From positions 2,046,001 through 2,110,000 of the forward strand of contig NZ_FMBM01000002.1 in NCBI RefSeq assembly GCF_900094735.1: a stretch of DNA of 64,000 nt. The letters are read 5' to 3'. Shown here one piece after another: positions 1-8,426 of this stretch. The translations under genes were made by a program, and so were the position numbers. Below the pieces are notes generated by a model. It was given only the letters and a program-made list of their open reading frames with translations. It ran no database searches and had not been told where the DNA came from. Position 1 is the first letter of the stretch. Each line of letters opens with the position of its first letter. Origin of the DNA: Saliniramus fredricksonii (GTDB lineage: Bacteria; Pseudomonadota; Alphaproteobacteria; Rhizobiales; Beijerinckiaceae).

Positions 1-2
1 GC

Positions 3-770
3 AATGTCGCCGATCTGGCGCAATTGCTGGCGGTGCAGGCGGGTTACGATCCGCGCCAGCCGCTCGGCCTCGACGGCGACGGCGCGGAATTCGCCGCCCC
101 GCTCGATCGGGACGTATCGGGGCTGCGCATCGGCTGGCTGGGCGATCTCGACGGGAGGCTGCCTTTCGAGCCGGGGATCATTGCACTCTGCGAGGCGGCG
201 CTGCCGGTCTTCGAGAATCTCGGCTGCCATGTCGAGGCGGTTTCGGTCGATTACGACATGGGGGATGTCTGGCAGGCCTTCTGCACCTTGCGGCACTGGC
301 AGGTCGGCGCCGGCCTGCTGCCGCTCTATCAGGATCGGTCGCGCCGGGACCAGCTGAAGCCCGAGGCCGTCTGGGAGATCGAGAACGGGCTGAAGCTCGG
401 CGTCTTCGATATCACGGCAGCCTCGACGCGGCGCAGTGCCTGGTACCAGTATGTGCGCAACCTGTTCGAGCGCTTTGACTTCCTGCTGCTCCCCACCGCC
501 CAGGTCTTCCCCTTCGCCATCGAAGAGACCTGGCCGCGCAGGGTCGGCGGGCGGGAGATGGACAGCTATCACCGCTGGATGGAGGTGGTGGTGCCCGTGA
601 CCATGTCGGGCTGTCCGGCAATCAGCGTGCCGGTCGGTTTCAGTGAGGCCGGCCTGCCCATGGGGATGCAGATCTGGGGGCCCAATCACGGGGAGCGCGC
701 CCTGCTCGAAATCGCTCACGCCTATGATCGGGCGACAACCTGGAGCAGCGTTCTGCCTCCCGAAGCCTGA
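3..770 (+). CDS. Amidase signature family protein, C-terminal part
   Basis: Last 255 residues of an amidase-signature (AS) family hydrolase. The 5' end is outside the window, so the glycine/serine-rich signature holding the Ser-cisSer-Lys triad cannot be checked. The family's C-terminal half is clear: FDFLLLPTAQVFPF, then VPVTMSGCPAISVPVGF and GLPMGMQIWGP, the usual closing motifs of AS amidases, and a last helix ERALLEIAHAYD. AS enzymes hydrolyse amides to acid plus ammonia in the cytoplasm; the substrate cannot be read here. The reading frame is already open at base 3, so no start is assigned. The next gene on this strand, sbtA, begins 98 bases downstream and does not suggest a shared role. 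Confidence 0.9.
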   Translation, partial: NVADLAQLLAVQAGYDPRQPLGLDGDGAEFAAPLDRDVSGLRIGWLGDLDGRLPFEPGIIALCEAALPVFENLGCHVEAVSVDYDMGDVWQAFCTLRHWQVGAGLLPLYQDRSRRDQLKPEAVWEIENGLKLGVFDITAASTRRSAWYQYVRNLFERFDFLLLPTAQVFPFAIEETWPRRVGGREMDSYHRWMEVVVPVTMSGCPAISVPVGFSEAGLPMGMQIWGPNHGERALLEIAHAYDRATTWSSVLPPEA

Positions 771-868
771 ACACGGATTTCCGGTGTGGAATTGCGAAAA
801 CAGCCTTGCGCGACTGCTGATCAGGGCCTATCCACGCGCGACGCTCACTGCAAGGGTCAAGGACGCTG

Positions 869-1828
869 ATGCCTGCCGGTTTCGAAACGCTGCTCTCTCC
901 AGTCATCCTGTTCTTCATACTGGGGGCGCTGGCAGCGGCTTTGCGATCGGACCTGGCGATACCGGAGGCGGTTGCCAAGGGGATCTCGCTCTATCTGATG
1001 GCCGCGATCGGCCTGAAGGGTGGCGTCGAGGTTTCGCAGAGCGGTTTCACGCCGGACATGGCTCTGGCGGCCCTGGCAGGGCTTGTTCTCTCCTTCCTGA
1101 TTCCGATACCGCTGTTTCTCGCCCTGAAGCGGATCGGGCGGCTCGATACCGTGAATGCAGCAGCGGTCGCGGCGCATTACGGCTCCGTCAGCGTGGTGAC
1201 CTTCGTCGCCGGATCGCAGGTGCTCGGCTCGGGCGGGATGCCGCCGGCGGGCTACATGGTCGCCGTGCTCGCCCTGATGGAGACGCCGGCCATCATCGTC
1301 GGGCTGATGCTCGCCCGGCGCGGCGGCGGCGTGCAGGTCCAGTCCGGGAACGGGCTCTTGCACGAGACGCTTCTGAACGGCTCGGTGGTTCTGCTGATGG
1401 GCTCCTTCATCATCGGGCTGATCGCGGGGACGGACGGGTTTGCGCCGATCGCGCCCCTGTTTCAGGATATCTTCACGGGCATGCTCTGCCTCTTCCTGCT
1501 CGATATGGGCCTCGTCGCCATACGCCGCCTGCGCGAATCGCGAGCGCTGACCTGGCGGCTGGCCGGGCTGGGAATCATCTTCCCCGTGATCAACGGCACG
1601 ATCGGCGTGCTGATCGGCGCGCTGATCGGGCTCGATACGGGCAGCGCAGCGGCGCTCGGCATGCTGGCGGCAAGTGCTTCCTATATCGCCGTGCCGGCGG
1701 CGATGCGGCTGGCTCTTCCCCAGGCCGATCCGGGGCTGTATCTTGCCATGTCGCTGGCGGTGACCTTTCCGTTCAACATCACCATCGGCATACCGTATTT
1801 CGTCTTCCTCGCGACGCAGGTGGTGTGA
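869..1828 (+). CDS. sbtA: Sodium-dependent bicarbonate transporter SbtA family
   Basis: A 319-residue integral membrane protein of the SbtA (former DUF897) family, known in cyanobacteria as a high-affinity Na+/HCO3- symporter. About ten hydrophobic segments fill the chain. Family-typical stretches are visible, for example IGLKGGVEVS near residue 48 and AAHYGSVSVVTF near residue 104. The ATG at 869 has AAGGA six bases upstream. The gene overlaps the next one in TGATG, so the two are translationally coupled. The downstream partner is an SbtB-type PII-like protein, which supports the assignment. The transported ion in this organism is inferred from the family, not shown. Confidence 0.9.
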   Translation: MPAGFETLLSPVILFFILGALAAALRSDLAIPEAVAKGISLYLMAAIGLKGGVEVSQSGFTPDMALAALAGLVLSFLIPIPLFLALKRIGRLDTVNAAAVAAHYGSVSVVTFVAGSQVLGSGGMPPAGYMVAVLALMETPAIIVGLMLARRGGGVQVQSGNGLLHETLLNGSVVLLMGSFIIGLIAGTDGFAPIAPLFQDIFTGMLCLFLLDMGLVAIRRLRESRALTWRLAGLGIIFPVINGTIGVLIGALIGLDTGSAAALGMLAASASYIAVPAAMRLALPQADPGLYLAMSLAVTFPFNITIGIPYFVFLATQVV

Positions 1829-2151
1829 TGAGCGACCCGGATCCCGTGGATCTCGAGCGTATCAAGGTCGAAATCCTGCTCGATTCGCCGCTGGTGCGGC
1901 GGGTCGAGGAAGCCGCTGAACGCCACGGCCTCACCGGCTGGACCGTATTGCCCACGCTCAGCGGCTCCGGGCGCAGCGGGCGCTGGCGCGATGACCAGGT
2001 GACGGGGGCCGCCTCGAAGGTGCTCTTCACCACCGTGTGCAATCGCGAGAAGGCCGAGGCCTTCACCCGTGAGCTCTCGCCGGTCCTGGAGGCTTACGGC
2101 TCGGTCCTGCTGAAGAGCAAGGTCGAGGTGGTGCGCCCGGGGAAATTCTGA
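1828..2151 (+). CDS. sbtB: PII-like signalling protein SbtB
   Basis: A 107-residue small protein with the ferredoxin-like PII fold pattern: a first strand KVEILLD, a helix VRRVEEAAERHG, the turn LTGWTVLPTLSGSGRSG leading into the T-loop, and a second repeat from KVLFTTVCNREKAEAF. Cyanobacterial SbtB binds adenyl nucleotides and gates SbtA. Here the ATG at 1828 shares a base with the sbtA stop, so the pair is made together. The tail ends VVRPGKF and has no cysteine pair, so the redox-sensitive C-terminal loop of some SbtB proteins is missing. The start is chosen for the overlap and because the fold begins ten residues later. Confidence 0.85.
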   Translation: MSDPDPVDLERIKVEILLDSPLVRRVEEAAERHGLTGWTVLPTLSGSGRSGRWRDDQVTGAASKVLFTTVCNREKAEAFTRELSPVLEAYGSVLLKSKVEVVRPGKF

Positions 2152-2164
2152 GGCGTCTTCCGAT

Positions 2165-3007
2165 TCAGCGATCGCGCTCACGGCCCGCGCGCACGTCGAG
2201 CTTGACCCCCTCGCGCACCAGCACGGCGAAGATAAGCCCGCCGATCGCGTTGCCGATGACGATCGCGGCAAAGACACTTGCTGCCCGCAGCCAGCCCATC
2301 GGCGAATCCGAGATCATCCCGGCAAACAGCGCAATCGACGTCGTAACCGAATGATGCAGACCAAGGGCGCCGATCGTGACGCCGATCACCGAGATGAAGA
2401 GAAACTGGCTGGTCGAATCGCGCCCGCCCGCAATCAGCCAGGAGAGCAACCCCATCAGCCATCCGGCCAGCACCGCGCTCAAGGCGATCACGCCGAGCGG
2501 ATAAGCTCCGAGATAGACGGCAAAAAGCACGAAATCATCGAGGTCGGCGATCCTCAGTGCCGGGGCCATGGCGGTGATGAAGAGTGCAAGCACGAAGCCG
2601 CCGGCGAGATTGCCGCCGAGCACCAGTCCCCATAACCGCAACAGCGTGCCGACGCCGCGCTCACCGGTCAGGACCGGGAAGATCGCGATGGTGGTATATT
2701 CCGTATAGAGATCGGTGCGCCCCATAATGGCAATGATGAAGCCCACGGCATAGGCGCAGCCGAAGAGCAGCCGTTGCAGCGGCTCGCCGATCATGCCGCC
2801 ATATGCGCCGACGATCATCCCGAGCAGCAGCACGCTGATGCCGGCACACATCCCCGCGATCACGCCGGAAGAAAACAGCGCCACTGCGGGCCGCGCGAGT
2901 TCGTCAATAGCCTCCTCATGCTCGGCATCGAACATGGCCCGATAGGTTGTCAACGCCGTGTGCGGGCGATGTGCGCCGGATTCCTCGCCGTCATCGAAGC
3001 GGTTCAT
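2165..3007 (-). CDS. Formate/nitrite transporter (FNT) family channel
   Basis: A 280-residue membrane protein of the FNT family (FocA/NirC/YfdC type), pentameric channels for small monovalent anions such as formate, nitrite or bisulfide. An acidic N-terminal tail of about 35 residues precedes six hydrophobic segments. The family's half-helix region is seen around GGNLAGGFVLALF, and GLHHSVTTSIALFAG carries the central-histidine region near residue 215. It lies convergent to sbtB with 13 bases between the stops. The substrate cannot be settled from sequence. A link to the bicarbonate transporter is suggested only by position. Confidence 0.85.
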   Translation of the reverse strand: MNRFDDGEESGAHRPHTALTTYRAMFDAEHEEAIDELARPAVALFSSGVIAGMCAGISVLLLGMIVGAYGGMIGEPLQRLLFGCAYAVGFIIAIMGRTDLYTEYTTIAIFPVLTGERGVGTLLRLWGLVLGGNLAGGFVLALFITAMAPALRIADLDDFVLFAVYLGAYPLGVIALSAVLAGWLMGLLSWLIAGGRDSTSQFLFISVIGVTIGALGLHHSVTTSIALFAGMISDSPMGWLRAASVFAAIVIGNAIGGLIFAVLVREGVKLDVRAGRERDR

Positions 3008-3312
3008 GCCATTTCCATCCCCGTCATGAAGGGCCCGACCGGTTTCCCTCGCCTCAGGGGAGGGATCAAGGGTGAGGTGAAACCGCGCGCACGATCACCG
3101 CCACCGGTCACCTCCATACATGACCGGCCACCGCGCCGCAAAACCACACGCGCGAAGCGGCCCGAAGGGAATCGGCACCTGCGCGCGGCGGGCAGCCTTG
3201 CACCAGGCTGCCAGCGGGAATATCCATGCTGCCGGCCCGGCATGTCGCAACCGGGTGGCGTATCGCGCATGATACAGCAATTCCAACCAGGCGGCGAACA
3301 GGGAGGGCGCAC

Positions 3313-4575
3313 ATGCCCGCGATCACGCCCCCGTCCGGCGGAACGAGTACGGCTGCCCTGATCGGGCGGATCCTGCTGCCCTTCGGCATCGCCTATTTCT
3401 TCAGCTTCCTCTATCGCACCGTGAATGCCGTCGCAGGGTCGGAAATCGCAGCGTCGCTCGATCTCACCCCGGGCGATCTCGGCCTGGTCACGAGCGCCTA
3501 TTTCCTCACCTTCGCGCTCTTCCAGATACCGCTGGGCATCCTGCTTGATCGCTATGGCCCGCGCATCGTCGAGGCCGCCCTGCTGGTCGTCGCCGCCGGG
3601 GGTGCACTCGTCTTCGCCATGGCCGATTCGATCACGGCGCTGGCCATCGGACGCGGTCTGATCGGGCTCGGCGTCTCGGCCTGCCTGATGGCGGCGCTCA
3701 AGGCCAATGTGCAATGGTTTCCCGCCGCCCGTCTGCCGCTGGCCAACGGGATCATCATCGCGATGGGTGGTCTCGGCGCCATCGCCGCGACGACGCCCGT
3801 GCAGATCGCGCTGACGGTGACGGATTGGCGCATGATCTTCACTGCGCTCGCGGTGATGACGGTTGCGGTCGCCGTCCTGCTCTTCGCAGTGGGGCCGCGT
3901 CACGCAAAAGCGGGCCAGTCGGAGAGCTGGGGCGCGGCGATTCGCGGCGCAGCGCGCATCTTTCGCTCGCCGGTCTTTCTGCGTATCGCGCCCCTCGTGG
4001 TGCTGAGCCAGGCGACGTTTCTGGCCTATCACGGACTCTGGGCCGCGATCTGGATGCGCGATGTCGCCGGGGTACCCGCCGCCGATGTCGCGGCGATTCT
4101 CGGAATCGCGACGACGGGGATCATCTTCGGTTCACTCGGAACCGGGCTGATCGCCGACCGGCTGCGCCAGCGCGGCGTGCCTGTTCTGCGCACGGCACTC
4201 GGCTTTTCGCTCGCCTTCATCGCGGTGCAGGCGGCGCTCGTCTTCGGATTGCCGGTGCCCGAGATCGCCCTGTGGACGGCTTTCGCCTTTTTCGGTTTGA
4301 GCAGCATGCTCTATTTCGCGGTTCTCAACGCGGCCTTCCCGCCGGAACTGGGCGGGCGGGTCTCGACTTCCGTGAACATGCTGGTCTTTTCGAGCGCCTT
4401 CCTGCTGCAATGGCTCGTCGGCGTGCTGCTCGATCCCTGGGAGGGGGCGGACCGCGTCTTCGCCCACCGCGCCGTCTTCGGCACGCTGGCCGGACTGCAA
4501 CTCGCCGCGATCCTGATTCTCCCCAGTCGCGTGGCAACCCGCGACGATCCCGGGTCGGAGGAGGCGCAGCGCTGA
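3313..4575 (+). CDS. MFS transporter
   Basis: A 420-residue major facilitator superfamily permease with about twelve transmembrane segments. The loop after segment 2 reads GILLDRYGPR, the MFS motif A variant (G-x3-D-R-x-G-x-R). A second copy, GLIADRLRQRG, follows the middle of the protein. The ATG at 3313 has GGGAGGG at 3301-3307 at good spacing; an in-frame start at 3226 would add a hydrophilic, repeat-rich tail and is rejected. It is monocistronic between the FNT gene and a convergent regulator. The substrate is not recognisable. Confidence 0.85.
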   Translation: MPAITPPSGGTSTAALIGRILLPFGIAYFFSFLYRTVNAVAGSEIAASLDLTPGDLGLVTSAYFLTFALFQIPLGILLDRYGPRIVEAALLVVAAGGALVFAMADSITALAIGRGLIGLGVSACLMAALKANVQWFPAARLPLANGIIIAMGGLGAIAATTPVQIALTVTDWRMIFTALAVMTVAVAVLLFAVGPRHAKAGQSESWGAAIRGAARIFRSPVFLRIAPLVVLSQATFLAYHGLWAAIWMRDVAGVPAADVAAILGIATTGIIFGSLGTGLIADRLRQRGVPVLRTALGFSLAFIAVQAALVFGLPVPEIALWTAFAFFGLSSMLYFAVLNAAFPPELGGRVSTSVNMLVFSSAFLLQWLVGVLLDPWEGADRVFAHRAVFGTLAGLQLAAILILPSRVATRDDPGSEEAQR

Positions 4576-4626
4576 CGGCCCAATCGCGCGCCGGGCATGC
4601 AGCGCGCGATCCGGCGCGCGAAAAGG

Positions 4627-5820
4627 TCAGGTCAACCCAAGCGCCGCACGCAATTCCGGAATGCGTGAACGAGCGACGGGGACGCGGTCGAGAGAGGGGC
4701 TGCCGTCAAGCAGGCAATAGCCGTTATCCTTGCGCCTCTGGAAACCCGCGACGCGGGCGGCGTTGACCAGATAGGACCGGTGTACGCGCAGGAACTGGGC
4801 CGGCAGGCGCTTTTGCGCCTCCGAGATCGACCACGGACAGAAGACCCGCCCGGAGGCGATGTAGACGATGGAATAATGCCCCTCCGCCCGCAGGGCGAAG
4901 ACTTCGCCTGCGGGCACGAAGAAGGTCGTCCCGTCTTTCTCATAAGGCACACGTATGGAAGCGGAAGATTGCGCCGCCGGTGCAGGATCGTGCGGCTTCT
5001 CGATCCGGGGCGGCGCCGGCTCCCCCTCTTTGGAGGCTGGATCAGGCGGCGCGGCGGGCACCGCAGGAGGCGTATCCTCTGGCATCGCTTCCACCGCAGC
5101 GACCGCCTCCGCCGGGCCGTCGAGCAGGCTCGCCGCCGTGAGCAGGAAGGCGCCGGAGATCACGAATCCGGCGAGAAGCACGATCAGGGCGATCTGGGCA
5201 TTGGCGAGCGCGGGCGCGTCGAAGGCGGCGCGGCTCACCTCCACGAAATCGGTCCAGTTCATCGCCGAGAAATGCACCACCACCACGCTGGCACCGAAAA
5301 CGAGGGTGGCAAGCAACGTGTTGCGCCGCGTGCGCCGACCATAGGCGATGCCGATCGCCGCCGCCCCCATCCCGGCCGCGATCAGGCCGACGATGACGAA
5401 TCCGGCCGGCTCATAGACCGGCCGGCAGCCCTCGATGGCGTTGATGCCGACATAATGCATCGTCACGATGCCGGTGCCGAGGATCGCGCCGGCGAGCCCC
5501 ATGCGTGCGTGCGTGCGGGGACCGAAATGCATCAGCAGCAGCGCGATTCCCGCCAGCAGGATCGCGATCAGGGCGGAGGCGGTCGTCGGCAGGATGTCGT
5601 AATGGACCAGAACCGGAAAGCGCATCGACAGCATGGCGACGAAATGCATCGACCAGATGCCGCCGCCGAGCGCAATCGCCGCCATCACGATCCGCGCCTG
5701 ACGCTGACCCTTCGTCAGGCGCGACAGACCCTGCGTCAGGGTCAGCCCGGTAAAGGCCGCCATCATCGAGATGGCAACCGATGCCAGCACCAGCCAGGGA
5801 TCGTATGTGTAGAGGATCAT
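4627..5820 (-). CDS. MHYT sensor - LytTR DNA-binding membrane regulator
   Basis: A 397-residue fusion. Residues 1 to about 230 form a seven-helix MHYT domain: the motif repeats as SMHFVAM, TMHYVGI and VHFSAM, placing His and Met near the outer membrane face, where the family is proposed to sense copper, oxygen, CO or NO. A Pro/Ala-rich linker of about 60 residues follows. The last ~105 residues are a LytTR DNA-binding domain (FALRAEGHYSIVYI, then FLRVHRSYLVN). The same layout is found in CoxC/CoxH of carboxydotrophic bacteria; no CO-oxidation genes are nearby. It is transcribed divergently from the 6135 dehydrogenase across 314 bases. Confidence 0.9.
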   Translation of the reverse strand: MILYTYDPWLVLASVAISMMAAFTGLTLTQGLSRLTKGQRQARIVMAAIALGGGIWSMHFVAMLSMRFPVLVHYDILPTTASALIAILLAGIALLLMHFGPRTHARMGLAGAILGTGIVTMHYVGINAIEGCRPVYEPAGFVIVGLIAAGMGAAAIGIAYGRRTRRNTLLATLVFGASVVVVHFSAMNWTDFVEVSRAAFDAPALANAQIALIVLLAGFVISGAFLLTAASLLDGPAEAVAAVEAMPEDTPPAVPAAPPDPASKEGEPAPPRIEKPHDPAPAAQSSASIRVPYEKDGTTFFVPAGEVFALRAEGHYSIVYIASGRVFCPWSISEAQKRLPAQFLRVHRSYLVNAARVAGFQRRKDNGYCLLDGSPSLDRVPVARSRIPELRAALGLT

Positions 5821-6134
5821 CGCGCGTCAGCGTCCTGCCCGAAACCGCCCGGTTCGCTGCCGCGCCGGGCCTGCCTGTTTCGCTTGCGGGTTTTGTTGGC
5901 CTTGTTTTGCGAAACATTGTGCGCGCCGATCGGATCGCATCGCCGGCACGGGAGAAAAGTACCGGCGCGGCTTGAACGCTGTCAATGCTGCGGCGCATGA
6001 ATTTCGCGCCCGGGTTGTGCACCGCAGCATCCGTGAAAGCCCAAAGGGGCAAAGGCGATCTGCACGGCTTCAAAGCGCAGGCGCAGCATGAAACAATCGC
6101 AGAAACGTCTTCGACAATCGCCGGGAGCCCCGCC
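5821..6134. promoter_or_regulatory. Divergent intergenic region between MHYT-LytTR gene and dehydrogenase
   Basis: This stretch of 314 bases separates two divergent genes and should hold both promoters. No coding frame in it looks real. A G/T-rich patch around 5885-5925 is the only part that departs from the GC-rich background. No clear sigma-70 pair or LytTR direct repeat could be fixed by eye. Confidence 0.4.
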
Positions 6135-7040
6135 ATGCGCCTTTCCGATCAGACCATCGCCTTTTTCGGCCTCGGCTCCATGGGCTACGGCATGGCCGCG
6201 ACGCTGATCCGTGCCGGCGCTACCGTCTTCGGCTTCGACGTGGCCCCCGGTCCCGTCGGGAAGCTCGTCGGCGAGGGCGGGCGGCGGGCCGGTATTGCGG
6301 AAGCGGGCGCGCAGGCGGATGCGGCGGTAATTGTCGTGCTCAATGCCGCGCAGCTCGAAGCGGTGCTGTTCGGCGCGGACGGCATCGCCGCACATCTGCG
6401 CCCGGGCGCGGTGATCATCGCCTGCCCGACCATCGCTCCCGACCAGGCCCGCGCTCTCGCCACGCGCTGCAGCGAATGCGGCCTGCATTATCTCGACGCG
6501 CCGATTTCCGGCGGCGCCGCCAAGGCGGCACGCGGGGCGCTCTCGGTAATGGCGTCGGGAAGCCCGGAGGCCTTTGCTGCGGCAAAGCCTGTTCTCGATG
6601 CGGTTGCCGAGACCGTGTTCGATCTCGGGCCCGAGCCCGGAGCCGGTTCGGCAATGAAGGCGATCAACCAGATGCTCGCCGGCGTGCATATCGCGGCCAT
6701 GGCCGAGGCGGTCACCTTCGGCATGACGCAGGGGATCTCCCCGCAGAAGACGCTGGAGGTGATCCCGCAATGCGCCGGCACCTCGTGGATGTTCGAGAAT
6801 CGTGCGCCCCATATCGTCGCGGGTGATTATACGCCCCATTCCGCCGTCGATATCTGGCCCAAGGATCTCGGCATCGTGCTCGAGATCGCGCGCGGCGCGA
6901 AATTCTCCGCACCGCTCACCGCCGCCGCCCTGCAGCAATTCCTCGCCGCATCCGGCTCCGGGCTCGGTCGCGAGGACGATGCCGCCGTGGCCAAGGTCTA
7001 TGCGCGCAATGCCGGGCTGGACCTGCCGGGTGACGATTGA
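6135..7040 (+). CDS. NAD(P)-dependent beta-hydroxyacid dehydrogenase (HIBADH family)
   Basis: A 301-residue enzyme of the 3-hydroxyisobutyrate dehydrogenase family, closest in appearance to L-threonate dehydrogenase (LtnD). The Rossmann nucleotide motif GLGSMGYGMA sits near residue 11. The substrate motif DAPISGGAAKA and the catalytic-lysine helix GSAMKAINQMLAG follow in the usual order. The enzyme would oxidise a 3-hydroxy acid using NAD(P)+ in the cytoplasm. The start at 6135 is chosen because the Rossmann strand begins at once; an upstream in-frame ATG at 5985 would add 50 non-family residues. No threonate-pathway partners lie next to it, so the exact substrate is open. Confidence 0.85.
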   Translation: MRLSDQTIAFFGLGSMGYGMAATLIRAGATVFGFDVAPGPVGKLVGEGGRRAGIAEAGAQADAAVIVVLNAAQLEAVLFGADGIAAHLRPGAVIIACPTIAPDQARALATRCSECGLHYLDAPISGGAAKAARGALSVMASGSPEAFAAAKPVLDAVAETVFDLGPEPGAGSAMKAINQMLAGVHIAAMAEAVTFGMTQGISPQKTLEVIPQCAGTSWMFENRAPHIVAGDYTPHSAVDIWPKDLGIVLEIARGAKFSAPLTAAALQQFLAASGSGLGREDDAAVAKVYARNAGLDLPGDD

Positions 7041-7166
7041 GCAGTCCCGTCTGCATGTCAGTTTGGTTGCGCACAATCAGAAACTGAATGGCCAGATATT
7101 TGCGCCATGAAATCGTTTCTTGCAATTTTCATATAAATAAAAGCAAACTTGGCCGTAGAATTATCT

Positions 7167-7191
7167 GGAACAGAATGTTCGACCGGCTGTT
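7167..7191 (+). promoter_or_regulatory. EcfG-like general-stress promoter
   Basis: GGAAC at 7167-7171, a 16-base spacer, then TGTT at 7188-7191. This fits the alphaproteobacterial EcfG (sigma-EcfG) pattern GGAAC-N16/17-CGTT at all but one position. It lies about 60 bases before the PRC-barrel gene, a gene type often in that regulon. The stretch around it is clearly AT-richer than its neighbours. Identified by eye only. Confidence 0.4.
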
Positions 7192-7252
7192 GTCCCTCCG
7201 AATACAGAATGACAAGCGTCGTTTCTGAAAAATTAGCATCAGGAGGTGCAAC

Positions 7253-8260
7253 ATGAAACATCTTATCGCTACGTCTGCCATTGCTCTATTGGTCAGTATG
7301 CCTGCAATCGGGCAGACTTCAAATAATGACGCTCAGATGACTGATGAAACGCGCTCCATGGCCACGTTCATCGAAACAGCACATGAAGCTGATGTGCTCG
7401 CCAGCGAAATCATGGAAGCTTCAGTCCTTGCTCATGGTGACGATCTTGCAATGAGCAGTGATGCCGGGAGCACGGACATGCGTGCCGTGCGCATGATCAA
7501 TGCGGATGAGCGCGAGAATCTCGAGGAGATCGGCGGCGTTCAGGACGTGCTGATCGATCGCGATGGCAATATCCGCGGCATCATCGTCGGTGTCGGCGGC
7601 TTTCTCGGAATCGGTGAGCGCGAAGTGGTGCTCGGCCTCGACCAGCTCGGTTTTGCCCGCGATGCCGATGATCCGGAAAGCGTGATGGTGCTGGCGCAAA
7701 TCGACGTGCAGTCGCTGGAAGAGGCGCCTGAATTCGACCGTGAGGCCTTCGAGAATCTCACGGTCATGAACGGCACCGGGGACGAAGCGGAGGGCGCGGG
7801 CCTCGCCGATCGGGAAACCGCTGAGCAGGAGGCCGACGAGGACGAAACCGCCGGGCAGGACGCGGAACGCGAAGACATGATGGCCGAGTCGCGCCCCGCC
7901 CATGATGCCGGTGAAGAGCAATGGCGTCAGGGCCGCGAGATGTTCACCGCCCCGGACCTCCAGCGCGAGGGCTACGGCCGCGCCGAGGCGGACAACTTCT
8001 CGGTCGATGAGTTGCTCGGCGCCAATGTGTATGACGTGAACGACGAGGATGTCGGCAATGTCGATGACGTCATGGCCGGCGCCGATAACCAGCTGGAATA
8101 TGTCGTCGTGGATGTCGGCGGCTTCCTCGGGCTCGGCGAGCATACCGTGGCGATCGGCCTCGACGAGGTGACGATCCTGCATGACGACGCCGATGATCTG
8201 CGCCTCTATGTGGATGTGACCGAGGAAGCGCTGAACGAGATGCCTGAACACCAGCGCTGA
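7253..8260 (+). CDS. Secreted protein with two PRC-barrel domains
   Basis: A 335-residue exported protein. Residues 1-20 are a signal peptide ending in MPAIGQ. Two PRC-barrel units follow: one near residues 95-160 (DVLIDRDGNIRGIIVGVGGFLGIGE) split here as DVLIDRDGNIRG then VGGFLGIGEREVVL, and one near 245-320 (NVYDVNDEDVGNVDDV then VGGFLGLGEHTVAIG). A very acidic linker joins them. PRC-barrels are small beta domains that mediate binding; such proteins are often stress-induced in alphaproteobacteria. The ATG has a strong AGGAGG upstream. An EcfG-like promoter lies upstream, and a terminator follows at 8309. The molecular role is unknown. Confidence 0.85.
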   Translation: MKHLIATSAIALLVSMPAIGQTSNNDAQMTDETRSMATFIETAHEADVLASEIMEASVLAHGDDLAMSSDAGSTDMRAVRMINADERENLEEIGGVQDVLIDRDGNIRGIIVGVGGFLGIGEREVVLGLDQLGFARDADDPESVMVLAQIDVQSLEEAPEFDREAFENLTVMNGTGDEAEGAGLADRETAEQEADEDETAGQDAEREDMMAESRPAHDAGEEQWRQGREMFTAPDLQREGYGRAEADNFSVDELLGANVYDVNDEDVGNVDDVMAGADNQLEYVVVDVGGFLGLGEHTVAIGLDEVTILHDDADDLRLYVDVTEEALNEMPEHQR

Positions 8261-8270
8261 CGCATGTTGC

Positions 8271-8300
8271 CTGAACGGGCTTGCACTGAACGGGCTTGCA
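8271..8300. repeat. Tandem 15-bp direct repeat
   Basis: Two exact adjacent copies of a 15-base unit (CTGAACGGGCTTGCA) at 8271-8285 and 8286-8300, then a degraded third start at 8301 running into the terminator stem. The repeat lies just after the PRC-barrel stop codon. Confidence 0.9.
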
Positions 8301-8308
8301 CAGAACGG

Positions 8309-8340
8309 CCGCCACCCTTCATCAGGTGGCGGTCTTTTGC
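8309..8340 (+). terminator. Rho-independent terminator after the PRC-barrel gene
   Basis: A perfect 8-bp stem (8309-8316 with 8325-8332, CCGCCACC/GGTGGCGG) with an 8-base loop, followed by TCTTTTGCTTT. It is correctly placed to end the PRC-barrel transcript. Confidence 0.8.
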
Positions 8341-8426
8341 TTTGCCTTGCGGAAATTGCGAAATCTCAAGGCGCCGGGTCTGCGCCTGGCAGAGGATGGC
8401 GCGAGCCATGAAAGGATATTGCCGTG

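Noticed and set aside
643-2151. A 502-codon open frame running through the amidase end, sbtA and into sbtB
   Set aside because: Only its last 107 codons (from 1828) match a family (SbtB). The rest is the shadow of sbtA, which has clear membrane segments in its own frame.
3004-4032. A 342-codon minus-strand frame opposite the MFS gene
   Set aside because: Very rich in Arg, Asp and Gly with no hydrophobic core; typical antisense frame. The MFS protein has good membrane segments and an SD.
4780-6000. A 406-codon plus-strand frame opposite the MHYT-LytTR gene
   Set aside because: Low-complexity Arg/His-rich translation; the minus strand encodes a complete MHYT-LytTR protein.
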